A DNA stretch of 5,120 nucleotides from a bacterium UBP18_UBA7526 (GTDB lineage Bacteria > UBP18 > UBA7526). Shown here in pieces: positions 1 to 5,120 of the stretch. A program made the translations under genes and the position numbers. The stretch's first letter is position 1. Every line of letters begins with the position of its first letter. The stretch lies in NCBI GenBank assembly GCA_002478245.1, contig DLMW01000010.1, forward strand, positions 1,150 to 6,269, written 5' to 3'. The notes under the pieces are model-generated. The model made no database searches. It was not told the DNA's origin and saw nothing but the letters and a program-made list of their open reading frames with translations.

Positions 1-5
1 TCTAT

Positions 6-1223
6 TCAAAAGAGGCTCAATTGCCTCTCCTCCTTTTCTTTCTCAAATATCTCTACCTTGCCATAGACCCCATCATACCCTGGCTCAACCTTAACCTTTC
101 CCGCCCTTATCCGCGAAATCCCTTCCGCCACTTTAGAATGGGCCTTCCTTAAATCTTCGATAGGAATATCTAAAAGAACCCGAAACTCGCTTCCAAAACG
201 GTTAACCAAATAATCGTATAACTTTTTGACCTCTGTTGAAGTGCGGGTCTTATCTATAGAAACCGCGATGATTTCCCTTAAGGGAACCAAGTGCCTGAAG
301 GGAATGGAGCCTTCTGGTTTGAACCCCAATTCCCTGTCTGATAGATCATTCACCCGATGTAATACCCCAATGGTAAGGGGCCTTCTGCATTTGGGGCAGA
401 CATTGCCCTGGGCCTCGGCTTCTTTAGGGGAAAGAACTACCCCGCAGTTCCTATGGCCATCGAAGTGATACTTTCCTTCTTGAGGGAAGAATTCTATTGT
501 TCCCTTAAACCTATTATCCTTTCTCTTAATGGCTTCGATTATCTCCTTATAATCTAATCTACAATCAAAGATATTTGCCTCCCTCCCCAGGTTCTCTGGA
601 CTATGGGCATCGGAATTGGAGATAAGGGCGAACCTATCTAGTTTTGATAGCATCCAGTTCATTAAGGGATCGCTCGATAACCCGGTCTCTAAGGCATGGA
701 TCTGGTTGGTATATTCTCCAAAGCACTCCTCAATGTCATCGAAACCCGAGTTGGCACCAAATAGGGAGAACCAGGGAGTCCAGATATGGGCCGGAATAAT
801 GAAACAATCCTCTGATATACCCAGAACGATCCCTACCAAATCCTTTGCCGGTAAGCCCAGGATAGGCCTTCCATCAGCATCTAAGTTCCCAATCTTAGAA
901 AGCTCCTTATTCATTCTCTCTACAATCTGAAAGGTAGGAGCAAAGATTATAATATGGATCTTTCTCACCCTTCCTCCCTGGGAGTAGATGCTCGATACCT
1001 CACCAGTTAAAAAGAAGTGGGTTCCCCTACGTTCATAGAGGCCATAGGAGGCCTCCCTCAGATGGGCTTTTAGTTCGGCTAGCCACTGATAGTGGGTGAA
1101 GTCTCCAGTACCTAAGAGAGCGATCCCCTTTATCCTGGCCCATTCAGCTATCCCCTCAATATTCATATCCTTACTCGTGGCCCGGGAATATTTGGAATGG
1201 ATATGGAGATCAGCGATAATCAC
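6..1223 (-). CDS. Endonuclease Q (EndoQ) homologue, PHP-domain DNA repair nuclease
   Basis: In characterised homologues (Thermococcales, Bacillus pumilus) this family, often annotated TIGR00375, nicks DNA 5' of deaminated bases such as uracil, hypoxanthine and xanthine, and of abasic sites. The 405-residue length is close to the family norm. The N-terminal PHP metal-site motifs are visible: DLHIHS (H7, H9), GTGDFTH (D41, H44), TGEVSS (E75), H90 in KIHIIIF, PAHIWTPW (H146), and SNSDAHS (D205, H207). A zinc-finger-like segment follows (C260, then CPKC at 276-279, with H254 and H257 nearby), then the conserved GVLHRV block. The last five residues are QLSLF, a match to the bacterial beta-clamp-binding pentapeptide. 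The start is GTG in a GTGA overlap with the stop of the upstream 81-residue gene. GGAG lies 7 bases before it, so translation is probably coupled. The family call is firm; repair activity and clamp binding are inferred. Confidence 0.93.
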   Translation of the reverse strand: MIIADLHIHSKYSRATSKDMNIEGIAEWARIKGIALLGTGDFTHYQWLAELKAHLREASYGLYERRGTHFFLTGEVSSIYSQGGRVRKIHIIIFAPTFQIVERMNKELSKIGNLDADGRPILGLPAKDLVGIVLGISEDCFIIPAHIWTPWFSLFGANSGFDDIEECFGEYTNQIHALETGLSSDPLMNWMLSKLDRFALISNSDAHSPENLGREANIFDCRLDYKEIIEAIKRKDNRFKGTIEFFPQEGKYHFDGHRNCGVVLSPKEAEAQGNVCPKCRRPLTIGVLHRVNDLSDRELGFKPEGSIPFRHLVPLREIIAVSIDKTRTSTEVKKLYDYLVNRFGSEFRVLLDIPIEDLRKAHSKVAEGISRIRAGKVKVEPGYDGVYGKVEIFEKEKEERQLSLF

Positions 1224-1465
1224 TTCCTCTCTCCAATGACCGTAAGGCCTTTCTCTTTGGCGAATCTCTTCAGCTCCTCATCGAACTCCTTTAAGGCCTT
1301 CGGGTCTTCGGGAACATCGAACCCGATGCATCTCCCTTCTTCATCGGCTTCAAAGGGAAAGGATTGGGCGAGATCGATCTCCCCTTTGATTATGAGGTAG
1401 GTTACCCCGTATTTCTCTTTTACAATATGGATTATCCTTTCGCCTTCTTTATAGAAGATTTTCAT
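1220..1465 (-). CDS. Hypothetical protein of 81 residues, coupled to endonuclease Q
   Basis: I do not recognise this family. The protein is small, charged and soluble, with no signal peptide, membrane segment or cysteine pair (the only cysteine is C46). The first half looks beta-rich (MKIFYKEGER, IIHIVKEK, VTYLIIKGEIDLA), followed by an acidic stretch EADEEGR and a VPEDP turn. Residues 56-73 form a likely amphipathic helix (ALKEFDEELKRFAKEKG) before a short TVIGER strand. It is supported as real by its position: its ATG overlaps the flavodoxin TGA by four bases (ATGA), and its own TGA overlaps the GTG start of endonuclease Q (GTGA). The ribosome site is weak (AAAAAGG), as expected for a coupled gene. 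Its job may relate to one of these partners, but nothing in the sequence shows which. Confidence 0.8.
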   Translation of the reverse strand: MKIFYKEGERIIHIVKEKYGVTYLIIKGEIDLAQSFPFEADEEGRCIGFDVPEDPKALKEFDEELKRFAKEKGLTVIGERK

Positions 1466-1935
1466 CCCAACCTTTTTACCAGTCTAGCTACCCTCTGGCC
1501 CAGATCCTTACATTGGCTCTTGCTCCTTCCATCTGGAGCTCCAATGGCCACCGGGCCATAGTGATCTCCCTCCGGGGTTCCCGGGATGATCATGCCATGG
1601 ATGAGAAAGGCCGAAAGGATACCCATAATGGTGGTCTCATTCCCTCCCCCGATATTGGCACTCGAGGAGAAGGCCCCTCCCACCTTCCCTTTTAATTGCC
1701 CATGGAATCTTACGCTCCCATCAAGAAGCTCCTTAATGGGAGCAGCCATACCTCCATAGTAGGTGGGAGAGCCGATGATTATCCCATCCGCTTCCAAGAG
1801 ATCCTCTACCTTAGTATCCTCTACTCTCTTCACTTCCACCTCTACCCTTTCCTCTTTTACTCCCTCTCCCACTGCCTTGGCCATCTCTTCCGTATTCCCA
1901 GTCTTTGAGTAATAGATAATCAAAATTTTTGCCAT
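1462..1935 (-). CDS. WrbA-like flavodoxin / FMN-dependent NAD(P)H oxidoreductase family protein
   Basis: This is a cytoplasmic flavodoxin-fold protein of 157 residues expected to bind FMN. The FMN-phosphate loop is YYSKTGNTEEMA (residues 8-19). The second flavin-contact loop is GSPTYYGGMAAPIKELLD (55-72), and SSSANIGGGNETTIMG (90-105) resembles the third WrbA loop (GGQETT in WrbA). The HGMIIPG segment (113-119) also matches WrbA. It is shorter than the roughly 200 residues of E. coli WrbA and lacks some of that protein's C-terminal part, so quinone reductase activity is plausible but not established; an electron-transfer flavodoxin is the alternative. I chose the ATG at 1935 over an in-frame start at 1965, because AGGAG sits 7 bases upstream, the Rossmann strand AKILIIYYS begins there, and the longer form adds a charged tail overlapping the M23 gene. 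It begins 2 bases after the M23 stop and overlaps the next gene by ATGA. Confidence 0.88.
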   Translation of the reverse strand: MAKILIIYYSKTGNTEEMAKAVGEGVKEERVEVEVKRVEDTKVEDLLEADGIIIGSPTYYGGMAAPIKELLDGSVRFHGQLKGKVGGAFSSSANIGGGNETTIMGILSAFLIHGMIIPGTPEGDHYGPVAIGAPDGRSKSQCKDLGQRVARLVKRLG

Positions 1936-1937
1936 CT

Positions 1938-2798
1938 CTAATCTCCTATCTTCTTTTCCGTCCACTCTAAGGGATCGACCATTACTTCAGAGGCAGATAA
2001 TCCCCAGTGGAGGTGAGGGGCAGTAGCCAATCCCGTCTGGCCCATAGTCCCGATTAACTGGCCCCTTTCCACCTTCTCTCCTTTCTTAACCAGCCTTTCT
2101 TTAAGATGGGTAAGAACGGAGAAGATTCCCTGGCCATGGGATATGATTATCGTCCCTCCATGGACCTCCATGTCCTCTGACAAGACGACTCTTCCCGAGT
2201 TAGGGGCAAGAACCTCTGTTCCTTCCCTATTGGCAATATCCACTCCCCTATGCCTCCAGGATGCCTTACCCTCATTGTAAACCCGATGAGCGCCGAAAGG
2301 TGAGGAGATCCTTCCCTCTGCAGGAAGGATAAACCTTCCTTCCCAGAGCTGTTTTACTTCCTCTTCTTTATAGGTCCTTTTTATCTTCTTCCCCTCTTTC
2401 TCTAAGTATTTTGAGGTAAGCATCTCACTCTTAGTAGAAGGGAGGGAGAGGGTCTCCTTCTTAAAAACGCTCTTCTCTATTTGAACCGCTTCCTTCCACT
2501 CAATTCTCAAGCCCTCTTCGGTCTTAATTCTGAAAAGAATCTCATATCCTCCAGGTTCAATAGCAAGGGGTATCCCAAGGATAGCCCGATATCTATCCTC
2601 TCCTACTTCATAGAACCTTATCTCTCTTCCCAAAAACTTTCCCTCTAAATCCTTTAGGGCTGGGGAAGATTCAAGGTAGATCACCAAGGTCTTTCCCTGG
2701 CCCACAATCTCTGGCTTTATCCCTACAACGAGTTCCTGAGCTTGAGCAAGGAAAGAGAGAATGAATAAAAGGACAGGAAAGACAAGGGTCTTTTTCAT
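1938..2798 (-). CDS. Secreted M23 (LytM-type) zinc metallopeptidase
   Basis: This is probably a peptidoglycan endopeptidase acting outside the cytoplasmic membrane. Residues 1-20 form a Sec signal peptide (MKK, then the hydrophobic core TLVFPVLLFILSFLA) with a likely cut after AQA. There is no lipobox cysteine. Residues about 21-110 look like the beta-sandwich N-terminal domain found in many M23 proteins (VGQGKTLVIYL, LEGKFLGREIRFYEVGEDRYRA, PGGYEI). A charged linker spans 110-155. The M23 domain covers about 155-280, with FGAHR, HRGVDIA (zinc ligands H183 and D187), LTHL (H231) and PHLHWG (catalytic H262, zinc ligand H264). All expected catalytic residues are present, so it should be active rather than a degenerate EnvC/NlpD-type activator. 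I start it at the ATG at 2798, with AAGGAG 5 bases upstream; a GTG one codon earlier is only 2 bases from that site. It heads the four-gene block. Confidence 0.93.
   Translation of the reverse strand: MKKTLVFPVLLFILSFLAQAQELVVGIKPEIVGQGKTLVIYLESSPALKDLEGKFLGREIRFYEVGEDRYRAILGIPLAIEPGGYEILFRIKTEEGLRIEWKEAVQIEKSVFKKETLSLPSTKSEMLTSKYLEKEGKKIKRTYKEEEVKQLWEGRFILPAEGRISSPFGAHRVYNEGKASWRHRGVDIANREGTEVLAPNSGRVVLSEDMEVHGGTIIISHGQGIFSVLTHLKERLVKKGEKVERGQLIGTMGQTGLATAPHLHWGLSASEVMVDPLEWTEKKIGD
1943..1947 (-). promoter_or_regulatory. Ribosome binding site that fixes the flavodoxin start
   Basis: AGGAG on the minus strand lies 7 bases upstream of the ATG at 1935, inside the last codons of the M23 peptidase gene. 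No comparable site precedes the in-frame start at 1965, so this site decides the start codon. Confidence 0.7.
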
Positions 2799-2896
2799 CA
2801 CCTCTCCTTACTGGCAAAGGCGTAGAAGAACTCGGGATCCTTCTCTTCCTCCCTGGCAAGCGCCGAGACGCTAAAATTTAAAGGAAGGACGCCAAG
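2798..2896 (-). other. Coding-like frame without a start codon, ending on the M23 start
   Basis: Between an in-frame TAA (2897-2899) and a TGA (2798-2800) lie 32 sense codons with no ATG, GTG or TTG. The distal part has protein-like composition: it reads A-L-A-R and then EEEKDPEFFYAFASKER. Its TGA overlaps the M23 ATG as TGATG, the usual form of a coupled gene pair. This could be the surviving 3' tail of a gene displaced by the neighbouring repeat, or chance. The acidic and aromatic residues vaguely recall ferritin-like or rubrerythrin helices, but the match is too short to name. It is not expected to be translated on its own. Confidence 0.3.
2804..2809 (-). promoter_or_regulatory. Ribosome binding site of the M23 peptidase gene
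   Basis: AAGGAG on the minus strand, 5 bases before the ATG at 2798. The sequence continues AGGTGATG, so both a GTG and an ATG are available; the spacing favours the ATG. Confidence 0.65.
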
Positions 2897-2919
2897 TTAT
2901 TTTGGCGCTTCTGCGTTTC
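2865..2919. repeat. Interrupted GC-rich inverted repeat touching the Mth938 stop codon
   Basis: The outer arms are GAGACGC (2865-2871) and GCGTTTC (2913-2919), complementary with one G:T pair. Nested inside is a perfect 6-bp stem, CGCCAA (2890-2895) and TTGGCG (2902-2907), around a 6-base loop. Between the outer and inner left arms is an AT-rich stretch (TAAAATTTAAA). One end falls on the TGA of the Mth938 gene (2918-2920). No T-run follows either arm on the minus strand, so it is not a standard intrinsic terminator. The GACGC/GGCGC wording resembles short dispersed intergenic repeats seen in many environmental bacterial genomes, but this window holds one copy only. RNA-level structure or a transcription attenuation role remains possible. 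Confidence 0.5.
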
Positions 2920-3256
2920 AACAGGTTAGATGGAAGGCACCGATGACCTTCTTTGATTTGGAGAGGGCATTAAAAGTCTTATAGGCCTCTTTCGTCCCCT
3001 GGGCAATGAGCCTTATTCCTTTACCCCTGATATACCTCTCCGTCTCCTCTGGGATCTCCACTAAGCCCGAGGCACCGGTTCCCACCACCAGGACCTCTGG
3101 CTTGGCCTCCAGGATCTCCTTTATATCCTCAACATCCAATCTATGGCCCTCTCTCCTCCACCAGGGACTTTTGATTCTCTCTGGGTAGATGATGAGGTCA
3201 TTAGTATACTCCTTGCCATCAATAACCATAGAACCAAAGGAATAGGATTCGATCAT
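2918..3256 (-). CDS. Mth938 domain-containing protein (DUF498 family)
   Basis: This is a 112-residue cytoplasmic protein of the Mth938-like family, named after Methanothermobacter MTH938 and related to the mitochondrial complex I assembly factor NDUFAF3. The fold is a single alpha/beta domain; the biochemical role in prokaryotes is not established. Family landmarks are all present: YSFGSMVIDGKEYTNDLIIY at the N-terminus, PWWRREGH (31-38), KPEVLVVGTGASGLVEIPEE (52-71), and the canonical GAFHLTC ending (106-112). The length is normal and the protein is intact. AGGAGG lies 6 bases before the ATG. It begins 42 bases after the hisG stop with no terminator between, so it is probably co-transcribed with hisG. 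The inverted repeat begins at its stop codon, but the conserved C-terminus shows that the repeat has not truncated it. Confidence 0.93.
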   Translation of the reverse strand: MIESYSFGSMVIDGKEYTNDLIIYPERIKSPWWRREGHRLDVEDIKEILEAKPEVLVVGTGASGLVEIPEETERYIRGKGIRLIAQGTKEAYKTFNALSKSKKVIGAFHLTC

Positions 3257-3260
3257 CCTT

Positions 3261-3268
3261 CACCTCCT
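3261..3268 (-). promoter_or_regulatory. Near-perfect ribosome binding site of the Mth938 gene
   Basis: AGGAGGTG on the minus strand matches the full anti-Shine-Dalgarno sequence and ends 4 bases before the ATG at 3256. It suggests independent, efficient initiation rather than dependence on the upstream hisG. Confidence 0.7.
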
Positions 3269-3298
3269 CTTAATTCAAGAATACATCTGTTTAGTTTT

Positions 3299-4171
3299 TT
3301 ATAGAATTATCTTATTCAAGGGATACTCCACAATCCCCATGGCTCCCGCCTCCTTCAGTTTGGGGATGAGATCCCTTACCACCTTCTCATCGATGATGGT
3401 AGTGACATCCACCCATCTGGGGTCGCTCAAGGGAGAGACAGTCGGCTTCTGAAGGGCAGGGAGAATCTTTAGGACCTTTTGAAGGTCCTTCCTTCTCACA
3501 TTCATCATGAGCCCTACCTTACCAAAGGCATTGATAGCTCCCTGCAAAAGAAGGGCCAGTTTCTCTACCTTCCTTCTCTTCCACCTGTCTTTAAAGGATT
3601 CTTTATTCATGATGAGCCGAGGAGTGGATTCCAGGATGGTCTCCACAATCCTTAGGTTATTCGCTTCTAGAGAAGCGCCGGTCTCGGTAACCTCAACGAT
3701 GGCATCGGCGAGTCTGGGAGGCTTGACCTCTGTCGCTCCCCAGGAGAACTCAACTATGGCCTTCACCCTATTCTTTTTTAGATAATCCTGGGTAAGATTT
3801 ACCGCCTCGGTAGCAATCCTCTTCCCTTCCAAATCCTTAACCGATCTTATCTTGCTTGCCATAGGAACTGCCAAGACCCACCTCACAGGCCTTAATCCCC
3901 GTTTGCTATAGACCAGATCCGCCATCTCCACGACCTTTGCCTTGCTCTCTATTATCCAGTCTCTTCCCGTTATCCCACAATCGATGACTCCATCCTGAAC
4001 ATACCTCGCCATCTCCTGAGCCCGGATGAGCATGCATTCTATCTCTGGATCATCGATGGAGGGAAAATAGGACCTTTCATCCACCCTTATCCGATAGCCG
4101 GCCTTCTCAAAGATGGAGATGGTCGACTCCTGCAGGCTTCCCTTAGGTAAACCTAGTTTCAGTTTTTTCAT
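3299..4171 (-). CDS. hisG: ATP phosphoribosyltransferase, long form (histidine biosynthesis, first step)
   Basis: This cytoplasmic enzyme condenses ATP and PRPP to phosphoribosyl-ATP, the committed step of histidine synthesis. At 290 residues it is the long form, with a C-terminal regulatory domain that binds histidine and needs no HisZ. The catalytic part starts with KLGLPKGSLQE (5-15) and includes AQEMARYVQDGVIDCGITGRDW (51-72), GKRIATE (116-122), and the PRPP loop ADAIVEVTETGASLEANNL (155-173). The regulatory domain covers about 210-290, with LMMNVRRKDL, LPALQKPTVSPL and the GAMGIVEYPLNKII ending. No truncation or missing motif is evident. The ATG at 4171 is preceded by AAGGAGG with an 8-base spacer. 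No other his gene is in view, so either the pathway genes are dispersed or the his cluster lies elsewhere. Feedback inhibition by histidine is expected from the family. Confidence 0.97.
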   Translation of the reverse strand: MKKLKLGLPKGSLQESTISIFEKAGYRIRVDERSYFPSIDDPEIECMLIRAQEMARYVQDGVIDCGITGRDWIIESKAKVVEMADLVYSKRGLRPVRWVLAVPMASKIRSVKDLEGKRIATEAVNLTQDYLKKNRVKAIVEFSWGATEVKPPRLADAIVEVTETGASLEANNLRIVETILESTPRLIMNKESFKDRWKRRKVEKLALLLQGAINAFGKVGLMMNVRRKDLQKVLKILPALQKPTVSPLSDPRWVDVTTIIDEKVVRDLIPKLKEAGAMGIVEYPLNKIIL

Positions 4172-4179
4172 CCTTATTG

Positions 4180-4186
4180 CCTCCTT
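4180..4186 (-). promoter_or_regulatory. Ribosome binding site of hisG
   Basis: AAGGAGG on the minus strand, 8 bases before the hisG ATG at 4171. It confirms that start; no competing upstream in-frame start carries a comparable site. Confidence 0.75.
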
Positions 4187-4358
4187 ATTCTTTGTTGTGA
4201 GGTTTAGGAGTGAAGAGTCTTCTCCAAAAACGAGGTTCCATATAGGAAGGAAAGACTACGGTAGTATCTATCCCAAAAAGGTGTTTCCTAGGATCTCTAA
4301 CGGGATAACTTTATAGTCTACCTAACCCTTTTTACCGTAACCCATTCTTCCTTTACAT
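4187..4358 (-). promoter_or_regulatory. hisG upstream region, possible promoter and leader
   Basis: The gap between DUF763 and hisG is 187 bases, the longest in the window, and is the natural place for a hisG promoter. On the minus strand it contains two direct GGGTTA repeats (complement of 4338-4343 and 4323-4328, 15 bases apart), a TATAAA that could be a -10 element (complement of 4312-4317) but without a good -35 box, and a 6-bp inverted repeat TATCCC/GGGATA (4269-4274 and 4302-4307) around a 27-base loop. A seven-codon frame (MGYGKKG, 4345 to 4322) has no histidines, so a classical his attenuator peptide is not visible. I see no clear terminator for DUF763. Confidence 0.3.
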
Positions 4359-5120
4359 CTAAATTAAAGAACTCAGTCTTTTGAAGGCATTTAACTTCTC
4401 GCTCCTTCCTACCTTAGCACTTGATAGGGCGGCCCTCAGGATCTCAATGGACCTATCGTATTCTACTCTATCCACAGGATAGGGTCTACCATCCTTTCCT
4501 CCATGGGCAAAGCTATACTTCGCCGGATCCCTCCAGGATGGTCTTGCCCCATAGATGAGTTCAGAGAGCAAGGCCAAGGCTCTTATGGTCTTTGCCCCCA
4601 CTCCCTCTGTCCCCAAGAGCTCTTCAAAGTCTTTCGGCCTCCTCTGATAGGCCTTCTCCAAGGTTTCGTTTAGTCTCCTAGGATGATAGGTGAAGTAAGG
4701 GGGAAGATTTAAGGTCTTGACTTTCTTCAATTCCGAGAGTAGGTAGCGTGGTTTCTCACAGGCGAGGGAGGCACTTGCCTCCCGCGCCCCTTCGCTCTCC
4801 TTAGCAACCATGTTCAATGGCCTCCCTCTATGATCGCAGGCAATGGCCTTGTGGGGTTCACAGACGAAGTCTAAAGAATCGCTTGAGAGCCAGTGGTATC
4901 TCCTCGCCCACCCTGTCTCGGGATTCATCCCCTGCTGGATGACGCTCCAGGTGCCCTTCTTGGTAAAGATGAAGGTATGGTGATAGAGTTGATAACCATC
5001 CTGCAGGGCATTACTGTCCACCTTGGCCGCCATCCTTGAGGCATAGACCAGGTCCTTTGTCTTTCTCTCAATATAATACTTTGCACCAAATAATTCAATC
5101 TCATCCGGTGTCTTGCGCGA
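4359..5120 (-). CDS. DUF763 protein, C-terminal 253 residues (5' end beyond the window)
   Basis: This is a conserved protein of unknown function, found mainly in archaea and thermophilic bacteria. The open frame runs through the right edge, and the residues at the edge (SRKTPDEIELFG) are typical family sequence, so the internal methionine at 5033 is not the start; perhaps 100 or more N-terminal residues are missing. Visible landmarks, numbered from the edge, are SRMAAKVDSNALQDGYQLYHH (28-48), GTWSVIQQGMNPETGWARRYHW (56-77), the helix-hairpin-helix-like LLGTEGVGAKTIRALALLSE (168-187), and RPSWRDPAKYSFAHGGKDGRPYPVDR (193-218). The HhH-like turn (GVGAKT) suggests nucleic-acid binding, which is inference. 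The C-terminus (AFKRLSSLI) looks complete. It lies upstream of hisG in the same orientation but is separated by 187 bases, so it may be a separate unit. Confidence 0.92.
   Translation of the reverse strand, partial: SRKTPDEIELFGAKYYIERKTKDLVYASRMAAKVDSNALQDGYQLYHHTFIFTKKGTWSVIQQGMNPETGWARRYHWLSSDSLDFVCEPHKAIACDHRGRPLNMVAKESEGAREASASLACEKPRYLLSELKKVKTLNLPPYFTYHPRRLNETLEKAYQRRPKDFEELLGTEGVGAKTIRALALLSELIYGARPSWRDPAKYSFAHGGKDGRPYPVDRVEYDRSIEILRAALSSAKVGRSEKLNAFKRLSSLI

Noticed and set aside
226..1908. Several plus-strand open frames of 60-104 codons
   Set aside because: They lie antisense to endonuclease Q, the 81-residue gene and the flavodoxin, all of which are well supported. The frames have shadow-like composition and no family features.
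1936..1965. Ten-residue N-terminal extension of the flavodoxin
   Set aside because: The flavodoxin fold begins at AKILIIYYS, and AGGAG sits correctly for the ATG at 1935; the extension would overlap the M23 gene by 28 bases.
2671..2859. Minus-strand frame of 62 codons across the M23 start
   Set aside because: It overlaps the M23 signal peptide in another frame, is rich in Arg, Ser, Pro and Cys in a shadow-like way, and would conflict with the clear M23 ribosome site.
2890..2907. Intrinsic terminator after the Mth938 gene
   Set aside because: The 6-bp stem is not followed by a run of T on the minus strand; the following bases are TCCTTCC.
4204..4224. Palindrome around GAAGAGTCTTC in the hisG leader as a hairpin terminator or operator
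   Set aside because: The arms are separated by a single base, giving no workable RNA loop, and the outer pairing needs a bulge; it is likely chance.
4322..4345. Seven-codon frame MGYGKKG as a his leader peptide
   Set aside because: It contains no histidine, its AAGGAAG is only one base from the ATG, and no alternative terminator/antiterminator stems are evident.
5031..5033. Start of the DUF763 gene at the internal ATG
   Set aside because: The 29 upstream codons to the window edge are open and match the family (SRKTPDEIELFG), so the gene continues beyond the window.

Overview
The window is about 5.1 kb of chromosomal DNA in which every supportable gene lies on the minus strand, so it reads right to left. 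It holds seven genes: a DUF763 protein (its 5' end is cut by the right edge), hisG, an Mth938-domain protein, a secreted M23 peptidase, a WrbA-like flavodoxin, an 81-residue protein I do not recognise, and an endonuclease Q homologue that ends six bases from the left edge. I see no rRNA, tRNA, CRISPR array, insertion sequence or phage gene.

The host is most likely a bacterium. The M23 peptidase has a Sec-type signal peptide and a peptidoglycan-hydrolase fold, Shine-Dalgarno sites are strong (AAGGAGG, AGGAGGTG), and the endonuclease Q homologue ends in QLSLF, which matches the bacterial sliding-clamp-binding consensus and not the archaeal PCNA-binding (PIP) box. Endonuclease Q, DUF763, Mth938 and long-form HisG are all shared with archaea and are common in thermophilic or deep-branching anaerobic bacteria. 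The coding strand is purine-rich and arginine is mostly AGG/AGA, which fits such a lineage. The sequence alone does not fix a phylum.

Layout in the direction of transcription: DUF763 (5120 to 4359), a 187-base gap, hisG (4171 to 3299), a 42-base gap, the Mth938 gene (3256 to 2918), then a 119-base spacer. The spacer carries a GC-rich inverted repeat touching the Mth938 stop codon and a coding-like frame that lacks a start codon. The last four genes follow as a tight block: M23 peptidase (2798 to 1938), flavodoxin (1935 to 1462), the 81-residue protein (1465 to 1220) and endonuclease Q (1223 to 6). Their junctions are a 2-base gap and two 4-base stop/start overlaps, so they are probably one translationally coupled transcript.

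Functionally the set is mixed: histidine biosynthesis (hisG, with no other his gene in view), cell-wall hydrolysis (M23), a flavin redox protein, and two proteins linked to DNA. These are endonuclease Q, which nicks next to deaminated bases in characterised homologues, and DUF763, which carries a helix-hairpin-helix-like segment. I see no complete new system. The best leads are the clamp motif on endonuclease Q, the unknown gene coupled to it, and the repeat and coding-like remnant between Mth938 and M23.
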